64,000 nt of DNA, taken from the NCBI GenBank assembly GCA_965198325.1, contig CBDAPE010000016.1:1-64000 (forward strand), given 5' to 3'. The notes below the pieces were generated by a model that was not told the origin of the DNA, searched no databases, and was given only the letters and a program-made list of their open reading frames with translations. Source of the DNA: CBDAPE01 sp965198325 (lineage in GTDB: Bacteria > Pseudomonadota > Alphaproteobacteria > UBA828 > JAPUJA01). Made by a program: the position numbers and the translations under genes. How positions within the stretch are numbered: the stretch's first letter is position 1; every line of letters starts with the position of its first letter. Shown one piece after another: positions 17,855 through 26,891 of the stretch.

Positions 17855-18225
17855 GTGCCGAGAGCCCGGACCCGCTCATCGAGAGCATCGACGCGGTCAC
17901 CATCGCGGTCAAGAACATGGCCCGCTCGGTCGCTTTCTACCGGGCGCTGGGCTTCGTAATCCGCTACGGCGACGAAGAGGCGTCATTTACCAGCTTCCAT
18001 GCCGGTCCGGGCTATCTCAACCTCCAATTCAGCCCAAGCGTCCGGGTGCCGCGGAACTGGGGCCGGGTGATCTTCCACGTCTCCGACGTCGACGCCATGT
18101 TCGCCCGCGTCCGCGCCGCCGGTTTCGAACCGGACTTCGAGCCCACGGACGCCGATTGGGGTGAGCGCTATTTCCACCTGCGGGACCCCGACGGCCATCA
18201 GCTCAGCTTCGCCAAGCTGCTTTGA
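17851..18225 (+). CDS. VOC (glyoxalase/bleomycin-resistance) family protein
   Basis: A 124-residue single VOC module. The beta-alpha-beta-beta-beta repeats are visible as IDAVTIAVKNMARSVAFYRALGF ... GRVIFHVSDVDAMFARVRAAGF ... RYFHLRDPDGHQLSFAKLL. Metal-ligand candidates are present at the usual positions (HVSD, DPDGHQL). It overlaps the ridA stop by ATGA, so the two are translationally coupled. The substrate is unknown. Confidence 0.85.
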   Translation: MSAESPDPLIESIDAVTIAVKNMARSVAFYRALGFVIRYGDEEASFTSFHAGPGYLNLQFSPSVRVPRNWGRVIFHVSDVDAMFARVRAAGFEPDFEPTDADWGERYFHLRDPDGHQLSFAKLL

Positions 18226-18260
18226 ATTTGCGAAACCCGTCGGCCGGCGGAACGGGCGGT

Positions 18261-18986
18261 CTACCGGGCGTTCTGGAGCTGGGTTTCGCGCTCCCGGATT
18301 AGCAGGATCAGGTCGCTAATTTGCTCCTTGATGGCGAAGAGTTCCGGCTCGGTCGCGACGCGAATCTTCGCCGCCTCGACCTGGAGCAGGGTCTGGGCAC
18401 TTGCCGGCGGGGATGCCGGGGCGGCGATCGTGGTGCCGTCGTAGGAGGTATAAATCGCCCCTTGTCCGGTTGCCGCGGGCGCGACGAAGTTGGGATTGGC
18501 CTGAACCGAAATCTGGATCGGCTCGCCGAGCGTGGCGAAGCCGGTCGTCGCGCATTCCGCCGGGAAATGTCCCGCGCGCACCGGCACGAAGTAGAGCGCC
18601 TTGGTTTCGCCCGGCAGCACGGAAATCTCCTCGTAATAGGGGAAGGTCTTTGTCCCCGTGGGGCCCACGAGCTTCTGCACCGCGATCGACTTGAGGAGGC
18701 CTTCCGATGCGAAATAGCAGGTGTAATTGCCCGTGTTCTCGATGATCATCTGATAGGGCTCGCCCTGCGTCAGGCTCAGCTGCTTGGGCGTCAGCACGTA
18801 GTGGTGCAGGTTGAGTTTGACGGTCTGGGTGCGGTTCCAGTCGGTCGTCTGGGTAACCGTTTGGGGGTTGGGCAGGAAGCCGTGTACGGGGTTGCCCTCG
18901 ATATCCGATTTGTTCAGTCGGATGTCGCACGCGCCCAGCGTGATCAGGGCCAGGACACCCAGCAGGGCTGAAAGTCTCGCCGTCAT
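18261..18986 (-). CDS. lipoprotein with a cupredoxin-like domain
   Basis: A 241-residue exported lipoprotein: signal peptide MTARLSALLGVLALITLGAC with the lipobox LGAC (Cys 20). The middle region (HHYVLTPKQLSLTQGEPYQMIIENTGNYTCYFASEGL ... GETKALYFVPVRAGHFPAECATTGFATLGEPIQISV) looks like a cupredoxin-type beta sandwich with possible His/Cys ligands. The C-terminus is helical (LLQVEAAKIRVATEPELFAIKEQISDLI). The function is not known; copper handling is one possibility. Confidence 0.65.
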   Translation of the reverse strand: MTARLSALLGVLALITLGACDIRLNKSDIEGNPVHGFLPNPQTVTQTTDWNRTQTVKLNLHHYVLTPKQLSLTQGEPYQMIIENTGNYTCYFASEGLLKSIAVQKLVGPTGTKTFPYYEEISVLPGETKALYFVPVRAGHFPAECATTGFATLGEPIQISVQANPNFVAPAATGQGAIYTSYDGTTIAAPASPPASAQTLLQVEAAKIRVATEPELFAIKEQISDLILLIRERETQLQNAR

Positions 18987-19092
18987 GGCCGTCTCCTCGC
19001 GGCTGAATCCAGCCTTCTTTTAGCATTCCCCGGCCCGAGCGCAACGCTTTCTGCCGCTTGTTGATCTGGGAGAAGGCCAATCCCTTCGCGGC

Positions 19093-19812
19093 TTACCGCG
19101 CGCCTGCTGGCGGCGCGCCGGCTCCGGACGCAAGGCGCGCATGCGCAATACAGAGCAGGATCGCCAGTCCGGCTCGAACCGAGCCGCTGAACGTGCCGGA
19201 GATTTTCGACCGACCGACCCTGCGGCGGTAGCTGACCGGGATTTCAGCCATGCGAAGGCCTCGCCGGGCGGCCTTGACCTGCATCTCGATGGTCCAGCCG
19301 AAGCCCGTGTTCGCCAGCCCCAGGTCGGCCAGGGCTCGAGCGTCGATCGCCCGGAACGGTCCGAGATCCGTAAAGCGCACGCCCCAGAACCATCGGATCA
19401 GGCCGCAAGCCAGGGCATTGCCGAAGCGCTGGGCGGCGGTCAACGCCCGGGGGTCGCAGAGACCCCGGGTCCGGGAGCCGATCACCAGCCGGACCCGCCC
19501 CTCGAGGATCGGATCGACCAGCCCGGCCATCTCCCTCGCGTCGTCGCTGAAGTCACCGTCGAGAAAGACGATCACGTCGACGGCGCCAAGCGCCGCAGGT
19601 CCGGCGAGACAGGCGGCCCCGTAGCCGCGTCTGGGCTCGTGGATCACCCGAGCGCCCGCGGCCGCGGCGATCGCGGCGGTGGCGTCGCGAGAGCCGTTGT
19701 CGACGACGATGCGCTCATCGAGCCAGCCGGGCAACGTCGCCAAAACCCGGCCGATCGCGGGCTCCTCGTCGCGCGCCGGGATAATCGCCGCGATGCGTGC
19801 GCCCCGTCTCAC
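19093..19812 (-). CDS. family 2 glycosyltransferase (dolichol-phosphate mannosyltransferase-like)
   Basis: A 239-residue GT2 enzyme with a GT-A fold. It has AAIIPARDEEPAIGRVLATLP, IVVDNGSRDATAAIA, the DxD-like FLDGDFSDDAREM, LVIGSRTRG, and FTDLGPFRAIDARAL near the acceptor site. It starts with GTG at 19812, overlapping the end of the GT87-like gene by 4 nt, so the pair forms one unit for lipid-linked or surface glycan synthesis. A hydrophobic segment near the C-terminus (AGLAILLCIAHARL) may associate with the membrane. Confidence 0.85.
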   Translation of the reverse strand: MRRGARIAAIIPARDEEPAIGRVLATLPGWLDERIVVDNGSRDATAAIAAAAGARVIHEPRRGYGAACLAGPAALGAVDVIVFLDGDFSDDAREMAGLVDPILEGRVRLVIGSRTRGLCDPRALTAAQRFGNALACGLIRWFWGVRFTDLGPFRAIDARALADLGLANTGFGWTIEMQVKAARRGLRMAEIPVSYRRRVGRSKISGTFSGSVRAGLAILLCIAHARLASGAGAPPAGAR

Positions 19813-20597
19813 GTCGCGGCGTCCAATTCGGGGCGAACCCGTGCCGGACGGGTCCGCCGGTGAAGCCACCATTCCCCGAGCAACAGTACGAAGACCGGGC
19901 CGAACTCGAGCCAGACGATCCAGCGATCGAAATATTCGGGATTGCCCGCGGCGAGATAGGCGAAGCGCAGGTTGTAGAGCGGCAGAAGGGCGCACAACAC
20001 GAGCAGTGAAAGCCGGGGGCGCAGGCAGAGGAAGGCGGCGAACCACAGGGCATACCAGGGAAACCCGGTCGGCCCCAGCAGAAAGAGGGCCGCTCCGATC
20101 AGCAGGGCACGCTCCGCCAGGGCACGGCCGTCCGGCGCAGGCCGGCGATTGCTCCACAGGGCAAGGCCGCCCAGAGCCAGCGCGATAGTCAGACGGGTTG
20201 CGCCCCGGACATCGAAGGCCGGGTCCCCGGCCAACCCGGCGACGCCCTCGATGAGCCCGGCGAGCGCCATGAACAAGGCGTCGTTCATTTCCCAAAGCCG
20301 GGCATAGGCGACAAATCCCGAGCTCTCGCCCAGGCTGGCGGCAAGCACCGGCCAATAGATCAGCAACGAGAACGCCGCGAACAGGGCGAGCGCGCCGGCC
20401 AGCCGTGTGGGGCGGTCGAGCAGCGGGCGCAGCACGAGGGGGAGCAGCAGAACCGGCCAGATCTTGATGCCGACGGCCAGTGCCAGTGCGGCGGTCGCCC
20501 GCATGGGACGGGCCTGGAGGGCGAACAGCAGGGCGGCCAGCAAAACAGGCACGAGCAGGCCGTCCATATGGGCGGCGTTGATGACCTCCTTCACCAC
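19809..20597 (-). pseudogene. GT87-like membrane mannosyltransferase, C-terminal part
   Basis: The downstream two-thirds of a polytopic DUF2029/GT87-type glycosyltransferase: MVKEVINAAHMDGLLVPVLLAALL, then about seven hydrophobic spans and a basic tail. It is in the same frame as the piece at 20709-21299 and is separated from it only by TAG (20709-20711) and TGA (20607-20609). The TGA follows FALYW and precedes NPLVVKE, a place where relatives have Trp, so a TGG-to-TGA change is likely. A GTG at 20597 could in principle restart translation. Confidence 0.75.
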
Positions 20598-20708
20598 GAG
20601 CGGGTTTCACCAGTAGAGTGCGAACCACGCCAGCGGCAGCCCGAGCCGCCTGAGCAGCAGGGCAAGGAGTGCGAGACTTGCGAGTTCCGCTGCGAAAAGC
20701 ACACCGCG

Positions 20709-21299
20709 CTAGGCCGCGAGACTCCAGGGTTCGATCCAGTGGGCGCGGGCAAAGAAGGCTTGGGCGACGGGCGGGTAAACGGTCCCGAATTGAGGGTGGC
20801 CGACCCGCGCCAGACTGCTCCCCCGGGCGGTCGCCAGAGCTTCATAGGCATCTGGGTGGGGTAGGGTTGTTTGTTTATTTTCAATAAGTTCCAACGGGAT
20901 ATTGAGGTACGGATTAAGCCCATGTGCGGTGACGGCGCCGTCCCAAAAATAGCGTTCGAAGTCGCCCTCCAGGATCGGTGCAGACGCCATCGTGAGTGCG
21001 CGCATCGCCACGCCCACGACAACGATCCAGAGGAGGAGGCCGGGTCCTGTCGACTCTCTGTTTGCGCGCGTCCAGGGGACCAGAAGCAGCAGCGCACCGC
21101 CCAGGAGACCGAGCGTTACAACCCAGGCGATCGGTTGATCGGCGAGATGGACCGCCCGGTGGAATTTGGGCGAAAGGCCCAGCAGCACGACCTGCAGCCC
21201 GACCAGCGCGAGGCCGATCGACGCCCAGAGGAGCACGTCCCGCCCGGCGCGCCCGCGCCACGGGCTCGACTGTCTCGGGTTGCTGCGGGGTGCGGCCAT
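20709..21299 (-). pseudogene. GT87-like membrane mannosyltransferase, N-terminal part
   Basis: From the ATG at 21299 (MAAPRSNPRQSSPWRG) this 196-residue piece has three membrane spans (DVLLWASIGLALVGLQVVLLG, VVTLGLLGGALLLLVPW, LLLWIVVVGVAMRALTM). The acidic loop LEGDFERYFWDGAVTAHGLNPY is typical of polyprenol-phosphate-dependent GT-C enzymes, where the Asp is catalytic. The piece ends at TAG 20709-20711; the same frame continues RGVLFAAELASLALLALLLRRLG toward the C-terminal part. Confidence 0.75.
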
Positions 21300-21348
21300 G
21301 CTGGCTAGTGCTCGTGCTCTCTCAGGTATTTGAGAATCTTGCTGGCGC

Positions 21349-22230
21349 TCATGGAAAACGGCATATGCGGGGTGTCGCTTCCCGCACCAGGCCGTCATCG
21401 AACGTCCCGTTCAATCCCCAATCGTAAAAATCGTCGGCGATCCGGTCGAGCCCCGCCAGTTGGGCCGCCAGTGCCGGCGCCGCGAAACGGCGCAAGTGCT
21501 CGATCACCGACCGCTCGTCGCCGCCGAAGTCGTCCTCGAACCAGTCGTAGAGGCTCGAGACGATGAGCCGTCCCTGCTCGGTGACCCGCGCGCCGCGCGG
21601 ATTGTTGACGTATTCCCGCGCCGCGGCGTCCAGCATGGCATCGACGGTCTCGCTCCGGAAGGCGTCGCGGCGGAGGTTCGGACAGCCGATCGACGCGCAG
21701 TTCACGCCGTAATGAATACGCGGATCCCGCCAGATCGGGCGCAGGATGCGGTGCTCGATATCGTCGAGCGAGAGCGCGAATCCCTCGACCGTGGCGAGCG
21801 GCGCGCCCCAGGGGCCGGTCACGAACAGCCCCGGCGAAATGCTGATGTCGCGAATCGTTTCGACCGGGTAGTGGTCGAGGATCATGTTCACGGTGAGCGC
21901 GTTGTAGAGGTTGAGCCAGTAGGCCAGCTGCTCGTCGCGGTTATAGGCCGTGATCGGCAATAGCTGGAGCATGTCCAGATAGTTGTTGAGCCGGGCCCGG
22001 TCGAGTGCCGTTACCGCCGGATAGTTGACCAGGTTGACGCCGCTCGCCTCGTCGGGTTCGACATAGCTGTCGAGAAACATGCTCCAGTCGAGGTCGCTGA
22101 TCAGCAGTGTCGAAGCCGGATCGTGAGCCGCGAAATGCTCGGTGATTGCATCGTCTCCGGCCGCGGGTTCGGTCAGGGGCGCGAGCCCGAAGGCGGCGAA
22201 AAGAAGGAGCGATATCAATCGCTTGAACAT
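21349..22230 (-). CDS. DUF547 domain-containing secreted protein
   Basis: A 293-residue exported protein with signal peptide MFKRLISLLLFAAFGLAPLTEPAAG from the ATG at 22230. The DUF547 core is visible as AYNRDEQLAYWLNLYNALTVNMILDHYPVETIRDI, WGAPLATVEGFALSLDDIEHRILRPIWRDPRIHYGVNCASIGCPNLRRDAF and YVNNPRGA. DUF547 resembles a transglutaminase-like fold with conserved Cys/His, but the activity is not established. The frame is intact. Confidence 0.87.
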   Translation of the reverse strand: MFKRLISLLLFAAFGLAPLTEPAAGDDAITEHFAAHDPASTLLISDLDWSMFLDSYVEPDEASGVNLVNYPAVTALDRARLNNYLDMLQLLPITAYNRDEQLAYWLNLYNALTVNMILDHYPVETIRDISISPGLFVTGPWGAPLATVEGFALSLDDIEHRILRPIWRDPRIHYGVNCASIGCPNLRRDAFRSETVDAMLDAAAREYVNNPRGARVTEQGRLIVSSLYDWFEDDFGGDERSVIEHLRRFAAPALAAQLAGLDRIADDFYDWGLNGTFDDGLVREATPRICRFP

Positions 22231-22504
22231 GGGCGGAAATCCGCTTGGGGTGCCGGATCGAGGCCATCGAGAGTGGGCCATCGCCCGGGCGCGCACAACC
22301 GGCAAAGCGCCCGTTCACGGGGTTTTGACCGGGATCGAATTCCGGCTAAACCTGCCGAATTGGAATTCGAAAAGCCAGCACGTGCGGGCCGCCGCAGGAT
22401 CGAGGTCGGCCGAGGGCGGCCGGTCCCAACGAAGACCGCGGCGAAAGCCTACGTGGCGGCTGAACGCCGTTTCGTTTGTTTTGAAATACTAAACGGGAAA
22501 GACA

Positions 22505-22906
22505 CTAATCCGCGGCCGGTTTGTGGCTGAGCGCGACGGAGTTCATGCAATAGCGTTGGCCCGTGGGCGGCGGGCCGTCGGGAAAGACGTGGCCCAGATG
22601 GGCGTCGCAGCGGGCGCAGAGGGCCTCGGTGCGAACCATGCCGTGGCTCTCGTCGGTCTCGGTCCTGACCGCATCCGGGCTCACGGCCTCGAAGAAGCTC
22701 GGCCAGCCGGTCCCGGACTCGAACTTGGTCGCGGCCTCGAACAGCGCCTGGCCGCAGCACACGCAGGAATACGTGCCCGGTTCCTTGAGGGCGCAGATCG
22801 CGCCGGAAAACGGCGCTTCCGTGCCGCCTCTGCGGCACACCTGGTATTGCTCGGGCGTGAGTTGCGCCCGCCACTCCTCGTCCATTTTCACGATTTTCTC
22901 AGCCAT
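22505..22906 (-). CDS. msrB: peptide-methionine (R)-S-oxide reductase MsrB
   Basis: Reduces methionine R-sulfoxide in proteins. The 133-residue protein starts at the ATG at 22906 (MAEKIVKMDEEWRAQLTPEQYQVCRRGGTE). It has zinc-binding CVCC and CARCDAHLGH motifs, FESGTGWPSFFEAV, and the catalytic Cys in GQRYCMNSVAL. The length is typical for a stand-alone MsrB. No msrA is adjacent. Confidence 0.95.
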   Translation of the reverse strand: MAEKIVKMDEEWRAQLTPEQYQVCRRGGTEAPFSGAICALKEPGTYSCVCCGQALFEAATKFESGTGWPSFFEAVSPDAVRTETDESHGMVRTEALCARCDAHLGHVFPDGPPPTGQRYCMNSVALSHKPAAD

Positions 22907-22968
22907 CTTCGCGTCCTCCGGCAAAAAAGCGTCACGTGGAAAGAATACATAGGGCGCGCGCCGCCGCT

Positions 22969-23712
22969 CTACCACTCCAGCGGCTTGCGGTCGCGAAAAT
23001 AGCCACCCGCGGGCCCGTCGTCGGGCAGCGTGGCGAGCCAGACGATCACGTCCGCGCCTTCGTCCAGGCTGCGATCCGCCATGGCGCCGCCCATCTCGGT
23101 GCGGGTCCAGCCCGGATCGCAGGCGTTGACCAGCACGTTCTCGCCCTTGAGCTCGTAGGCGAGAATGCGGGTCAGCGCGTTGATCGCAGTCTTCGACATC
23201 CGGTAGCAGGCATAGCCTCCCCACATGTCGGCAAGCTGGGCGGCGCCCGACGAGATGTTGACCACCCGCCCAAAGCCCGCCTCGCGCATCGGCGGGATCA
23301 GCGCCTGGCACAGCCGGAGGCAGCCGAGCGTATTGACGTTGAAGGTATGACGTGCGACGTCCGGGTCGGCCCGGAGCACGCTCGCCGCCGCCTGGTCCTC
23401 GGGCTCCTCGATTATCCCGGGGTCACCCTGGATGCCCGCATTGTTGACCAGGACGTCCACCCGTCCCACGCCCGCGGCCAGCCAGTCCGTGAATTCGGCG
23501 ACCGAGGCGTCGTCGCTCACGTCGAGCCGGTGATAGAGCGCGTCCTGCCCCAGATCGGCGAACGAGGCGGCCGCCGCGTCGCTGATCTCCGCTGCCAGGT
23601 CGCTCACCACCACCCGGTAGCCGTGGCCCGCGAGCCCGCGCGCAGCACCTAGGCCCAGCCCCCGGTTCGAGCCGGTCACCACCGCGAGGCGTCCATTGCC
23701 ACTCGAAGTCAT
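22969..23712 (-). CDS. short-chain dehydrogenase/reductase
   Basis: A 247-residue classical SDR: cofactor motif TGSNRGLGLG, NNAG, catalytic Ser in NISSGAAQL and YxxxK in YACYRMSK. PGWTRTEMGG is the usual post-active-site loop. The SDLAAE after the second beta strand suggests NAD preference, weakly. The substrate is unknown. It is divergent from the amidinotransferase-like gene at 23840. Confidence 0.9.
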   Translation of the reverse strand: MTSSGNGRLAVVTGSNRGLGLGAARGLAGHGYRVVVSDLAAEISDAAAASFADLGQDALYHRLDVSDDASVAEFTDWLAAGVGRVDVLVNNAGIQGDPGIIEEPEDQAAASVLRADPDVARHTFNVNTLGCLRLCQALIPPMREAGFGRVVNISSGAAQLADMWGGYACYRMSKTAINALTRILAYELKGENVLVNACDPGWTRTEMGGAMADRSLDEGADVIVWLATLPDDGPAGGYFRDRKPLEW

Positions 23713-23839
23713 TCCGTCGTCCTCCTCTTATCGGACCGCGCCTCGAATCGCCGCGGTTTCGGGCTGTCCCCGGATGCCATTATGGGCTAATTTCGGGCCT
23801 TCGAAATCAGCTCTTTTCTCGTTCGGGAGATACGGAAAT

Positions 23840-24487
23840 ATGGCAGCCGAAGCAAATGGCGGTTGGGCGATCGAGGACGACTACGGCCCCTTGCGCGACG
23901 TCCTCCTGGGCCGGCCGGACTATTTCGAATGGCACCCCATCAGCTCGATCGCGAAACGCACCCTGCAGAACGCCGAACGCATGGGCTTCAAGTTCGACCG
24001 CCAGACGGCGGTGTCCCAGCACCGCGAGATGGTCGACATCTACGAGGGCAACGGCGTCGCCTGCCACTTCATCGACGCCGAAGAGCATCTCCACTTGAAC
24101 GTCTTCGCGCGGGATTCCAATTGTATGACCCCGTTCGGTCCGATCATCACCCACATGCAGATCAAGTGGCGCCGGCCCGACTACGTCACCGCGATCAAGG
24201 CCTATCAGGACGCCGGAATCCCCATCTTCAAGATGGTCACGGCGGGTCATTTCGAGGGCGGCGATTTCGTGGTCGTCGAGGTCGGCTACAAGGAATGCGT
24301 CAAGCTGGGCTGCAACATCGTAGCGCTCGGCAACGACAAGGTGCTCTCGATGCAGACCAACGCCGATCTCAACGGGCGCCTCCGCGCCCTGGGCTTCGAG
24401 GTCTTCGACCCCGACATGTCCCAGTTCCAGATGGGCGGCGGCGGGGTTCACTGCCTCTCCCAGGCGCTCCGGCGCTTCGATGCGTAA
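23840..24487 (+). pseudogene. amidinotransferase / dimethylargininase-like gene with internal in-frame deletion
   Basis: A guanidine-modifying-superfamily protein. The N-terminal blade (YGPLRDVLLGRPDYF, RDSNCMTPFGPIITHM) reaches the conserved EGGDF near residue 137. It then jumps to CVKLGCNIVALGNDKVLSMQTNADLNGRLRALGFEVFDPDMSQFQMGGGGVHCLSQ, which is the C-terminal blade with the nucleophilic Cys. Roughly 60-70 residues expected between them, including the catalytic His (HLD) segment, are absent. At 215 residues the protein is short for the family (about 260-300). The reading frame is open, but the product is probably inactive. Confidence 0.7.
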
Positions 24488-24561
24488 TCGTCATGTCCGG
24501 ATCGTGACAGGGACGCCTCGGTCGCGTTACCATGGGAGACGTCCCTGACGTCGAGGAGACC

Positions 24562-24783
24562 ATGTCCGCTATTTTGAACGACGATCTTCAAGACCTCTGG
24601 CGCGAGCACAAGAAGCGTTACGGCGACGCGCCCAAGCTCGACTGGGCGCCCCACGATGTCATGGTCCAGGCGCTCAAAGCCGCCATCGAGCGCGGCACGC
24701 CCTGCACCAAGGCCGAGCTGACCGGCGACAACGTGGTGAGCATTCACAAGAAGAAGTGGATTAACTGCCGCGTTTTCATGTGA
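24562..24783 (+). CDS. small protein of unknown function
   Basis: A 73-residue protein, MSAILNDDLQDLWREHKKRYG ... HKKKWINCRVFM, with a GAGGAGA ribosome site 5 nt before the ATG at 24562. It is mixed charged, with no membrane segment; two Cys residues (PCTKAE, INCRV) stand out. It follows the amidinotransferase-like gene on the same strand by 74 nt. I do not recognise the family. Confidence 0.6.
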   Translation: MSAILNDDLQDLWREHKKRYGDAPKLDWAPHDVMVQALKAAIERGTPCTKAELTGDNVVSIHKKKWINCRVFM

Positions 24784-24886
24784 GGCGTCCGCCGATCCGG
24801 TCTCTTCCGGGCGCGGTCCGCGCGGGCCGGGCGCTCTCGGCTATCGGGTTTCGTTTGCCGGCCGGCGGCGCCGGCTGGGCGTGCGC

Positions 24887-25363
24887 CTAGTCCGCGAGGC
24901 TTAGCTCCAGCGCCGGCAGCATCCGCCCCGGGATGGAAAACGACGGCACCTCGCCCTTGCGAACTGCTCCCATCGCCTCGTAAAAACCCGCCGCGTCCGG
25001 GTCGGCCGCGATCGTGATACGCCGTGCACCGAGGCTGCGCGCCGCGGCCTCCAGATGAGCCCACAGGGTCCGGCCAACGCCCGTGCCGATGGCGTCGGGC
25101 TCGACGAAGAAAAGGCCGACATCGAGCGCCCGGTTCCCTGCCGGATCGATCTGATAGAAGCCGACGATGCGCCCGATCCGCTCCGCCACGGCGACCCGTC
25201 CGTCCGCGATCGGTGCGGGCCCGACCGTGAGCTCGGCCCGGCACTGCACCATGAACGCCTCGTCGTAGCCCCAATGGGCCTTCGAGCGCATGGCCAGTGC
25301 CGAAAGCGCCGCCGCTTCGGCTTCCCCTGCCGCACGGATCGAGACGCTCGCCGCCCGGGTCAT
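24887..25363 (-). CDS. GNAT family N-acetyltransferase
   Basis: A 158-residue GNAT protein. The acetyl-CoA pyrophosphate loop is seen as EPDAIGTGVGRTLWAHLEAAARSLGA (motif A), preceded by the beta strand ALDVGLFFV and followed by AADPDAAGFYEAMGAVRKGEV (motif B). The start is ATG at 25363. The acceptor is unknown. Its start overlies no other gene; the deaminase gene ends 27 bp upstream on the same strand. Confidence 0.87.
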   Translation of the reverse strand: MTRAASVSIRAAGEAEAAALSALAMRSKAHWGYDEAFMVQCRAELTVGPAPIADGRVAVAERIGRIVGFYQIDPAGNRALDVGLFFVEPDAIGTGVGRTLWAHLEAAARSLGARRITIAADPDAAGFYEAMGAVRKGEVPSFSIPGRMLPALELSLAD

Positions 25364-25389
25364 GGTGAGTGAGCCGCGGCGATCCGGGA

Positions 25390-25875
25390 CTAAGCCCAGA
25401 AGGCCCGGCATTCGTCGTAAAGGGCGCCGCCGATGATCTCGACCTGACGATCCAGGGTGCGGTTGAGGTCATGAATCGAGCCGAAGACCTCCTCCATCGA
25501 ATCGTCGCGAAGCGCCTTGATCTCTGCCATCGACACGCCGAAGAAGAGCCAGCTGACGCCGGTGTACCAGGCGGACCCGAAACACATCACGCAGGGCTCG
25601 CCGTTGCAATACATCGCGCAGCCTCCGAGGTCGCGCCCGCGTATCCGATAGGCCTCCAGCGCGACCTTGAATTCCGCATGCGCCGTCGGGTCGCCGTCGC
25701 GGATTGCCGTATCGAAACTGCGAGCGAGGATCTGGCCATCCGGATCCACGATCACCGCCCCGAACGGCATATCGCCGCTCGCGAGCGCGAGCTTCGCTTG
25801 GGCAATCGATTCACGCATGTAGCCGATGTCGTCCTCGCTCAGCAGGGGGCGGGCGCGACCGGAGTCTGTACTCAT
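25390..25875 (-). CDS. nucleoside/guanine deaminase-like protein (CDA fold)
   Basis: A 161-residue cytidine-deaminase-fold hydrolase with zinc site HAEFKV (catalytic Glu in HAE) and PCVMC. The pattern MRESIAQAKLALASGDMPFGAVIVDPDG is typical of guanine deaminase (GuaD) and related nucleobase deaminases. A GuaD-like role would release ammonia from purines, which fits the nitrogen-catabolic neighbours, but TadA-like or other substrates cannot be excluded. Confidence 0.82.
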   Translation of the reverse strand: MSTDSGRARPLLSEDDIGYMRESIAQAKLALASGDMPFGAVIVDPDGQILARSFDTAIRDGDPTAHAEFKVALEAYRIRGRDLGGCAMYCNGEPCVMCFGSAWYTGVSWLFFGVSMAEIKALRDDSMEEVFGSIHDLNRTLDRQVEIIGGALYDECRAFWA

Positions 25876-25905
25876 GTCGGGTCTCCAGAATGTCGTTGCG
25901 AATCG

Positions 25906-26517
25906 TCAGTTCCCGATTTCCATTTGCACGTCCGTCGGCAGCCCGCCGCAGGTGTCGTTCATGTCCTGGGGACAGGCGGAGATCACCACGTGGCAGTCCA
26001 TCTCGATGCGCATCGTGCAATTGTCGCCCGGCCTGGTCTCCGGCGACTTGATGGTGAAGCTGCCGTCCGGGTTGACGAAGAAGTTGGTGAACAGGTTCCA
26101 GGGCTGGATCACGCCTCTGACGTCGAGGCCCAGCCGCTTGAGCTCGATATGCAGGTTGTCCTGGCAGCTCGCATGGGGCATGGGCGCGCCCAGCTCGATA
26201 TAGCGGGCCTGATCGCAGGCGGCGAATTCCATGTCGTGCTGGCCCGGCGAGTTGTCCTCGATCAGGGTGACGATGGGGCGGCGATAATTGGTATAGGCCG
26301 CGTCGCCGACACGGGGGAAGAGCTTCAGGATCGAGGGGCGGGTATGCTCGCAGGACAGGAACTCCCAGGGGTTTTCTTTGGTGAACGCCCAGAAGTCGAT
26401 GGGTTGCGCGCCCTCCAGGTCGGTGAAGCGAACTAGCGTGCCCGCTCCAAGCGTTGCGCTGGCGCCGGTCCTGGCCGGCACGTGAATGACTTGTTCGACG
26501 GTGGACATTGCGCTCAT
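25906..26517 (-). CDS. DUF1989 family protein, fourth paralogue
   Basis: A 203-residue DUF1989 protein, more divergent than the trio at 10274-12266: TLVRFTDLEGAQPIDFWAF, WEFLSCEHTRPSILKLFPRVGD, IQPWNLFTNFFVNPDG and CHVVISACPQDMNDTCGG. It keeps the central ACDQARYIELG and HASCQDN residues. It lies 30 nt upstream of the deaminase gene on the same strand, so both are likely in one operon. Confidence 0.85.
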   Translation of the reverse strand: MSAMSTVEQVIHVPARTGASATLGAGTLVRFTDLEGAQPIDFWAFTKENPWEFLSCEHTRPSILKLFPRVGDAAYTNYRRPIVTLIEDNSPGQHDMEFAACDQARYIELGAPMPHASCQDNLHIELKRLGLDVRGVIQPWNLFTNFFVNPDGSFTIKSPETRPGDNCTMRIEMDCHVVISACPQDMNDTCGGLPTDVQMEIGN

Positions 26518-26891
26518 GGCTGAAGCTTCCTCTTCCTGGCCCCTCGACGACCATTACCATAACGCAAATTCGGGGCCCGTCATCCCGTTGCCGCGGCGGC
26601 ATTCGGGCCGGGCGGACTGGAGACTCGGCCCGTGACAGGCCACGGACGGAGGGCTAAAGTATCGCCCGTCGCGGCGCGCTTGAGGGATTTGGAGAAACCG
26701 GACCCTGTGCGTCCGCGAGGCGCGGCACTGATGTTGGGAGGTGCATCGGCCGGGCCGCAATCAGTCCAGGGCAGACGAACGGCGGAACCCATCCCTTTGG
26801 GGAGTTGCGCGCAGCCTGCCCGGTACGACGGACCAGCCTGAACGATTTCCACCTTCAGACGTGCCGGATCAAGAAGAGGAGACGACCCGAA

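Noticed and set aside
24506..24550. Inverted repeat CAGGGACG/CGTCCCTG before the small gene at 24562
   Set aside because: The loop is over 20 nt and the stem only 8 bp; too weak to call an operator or terminator.
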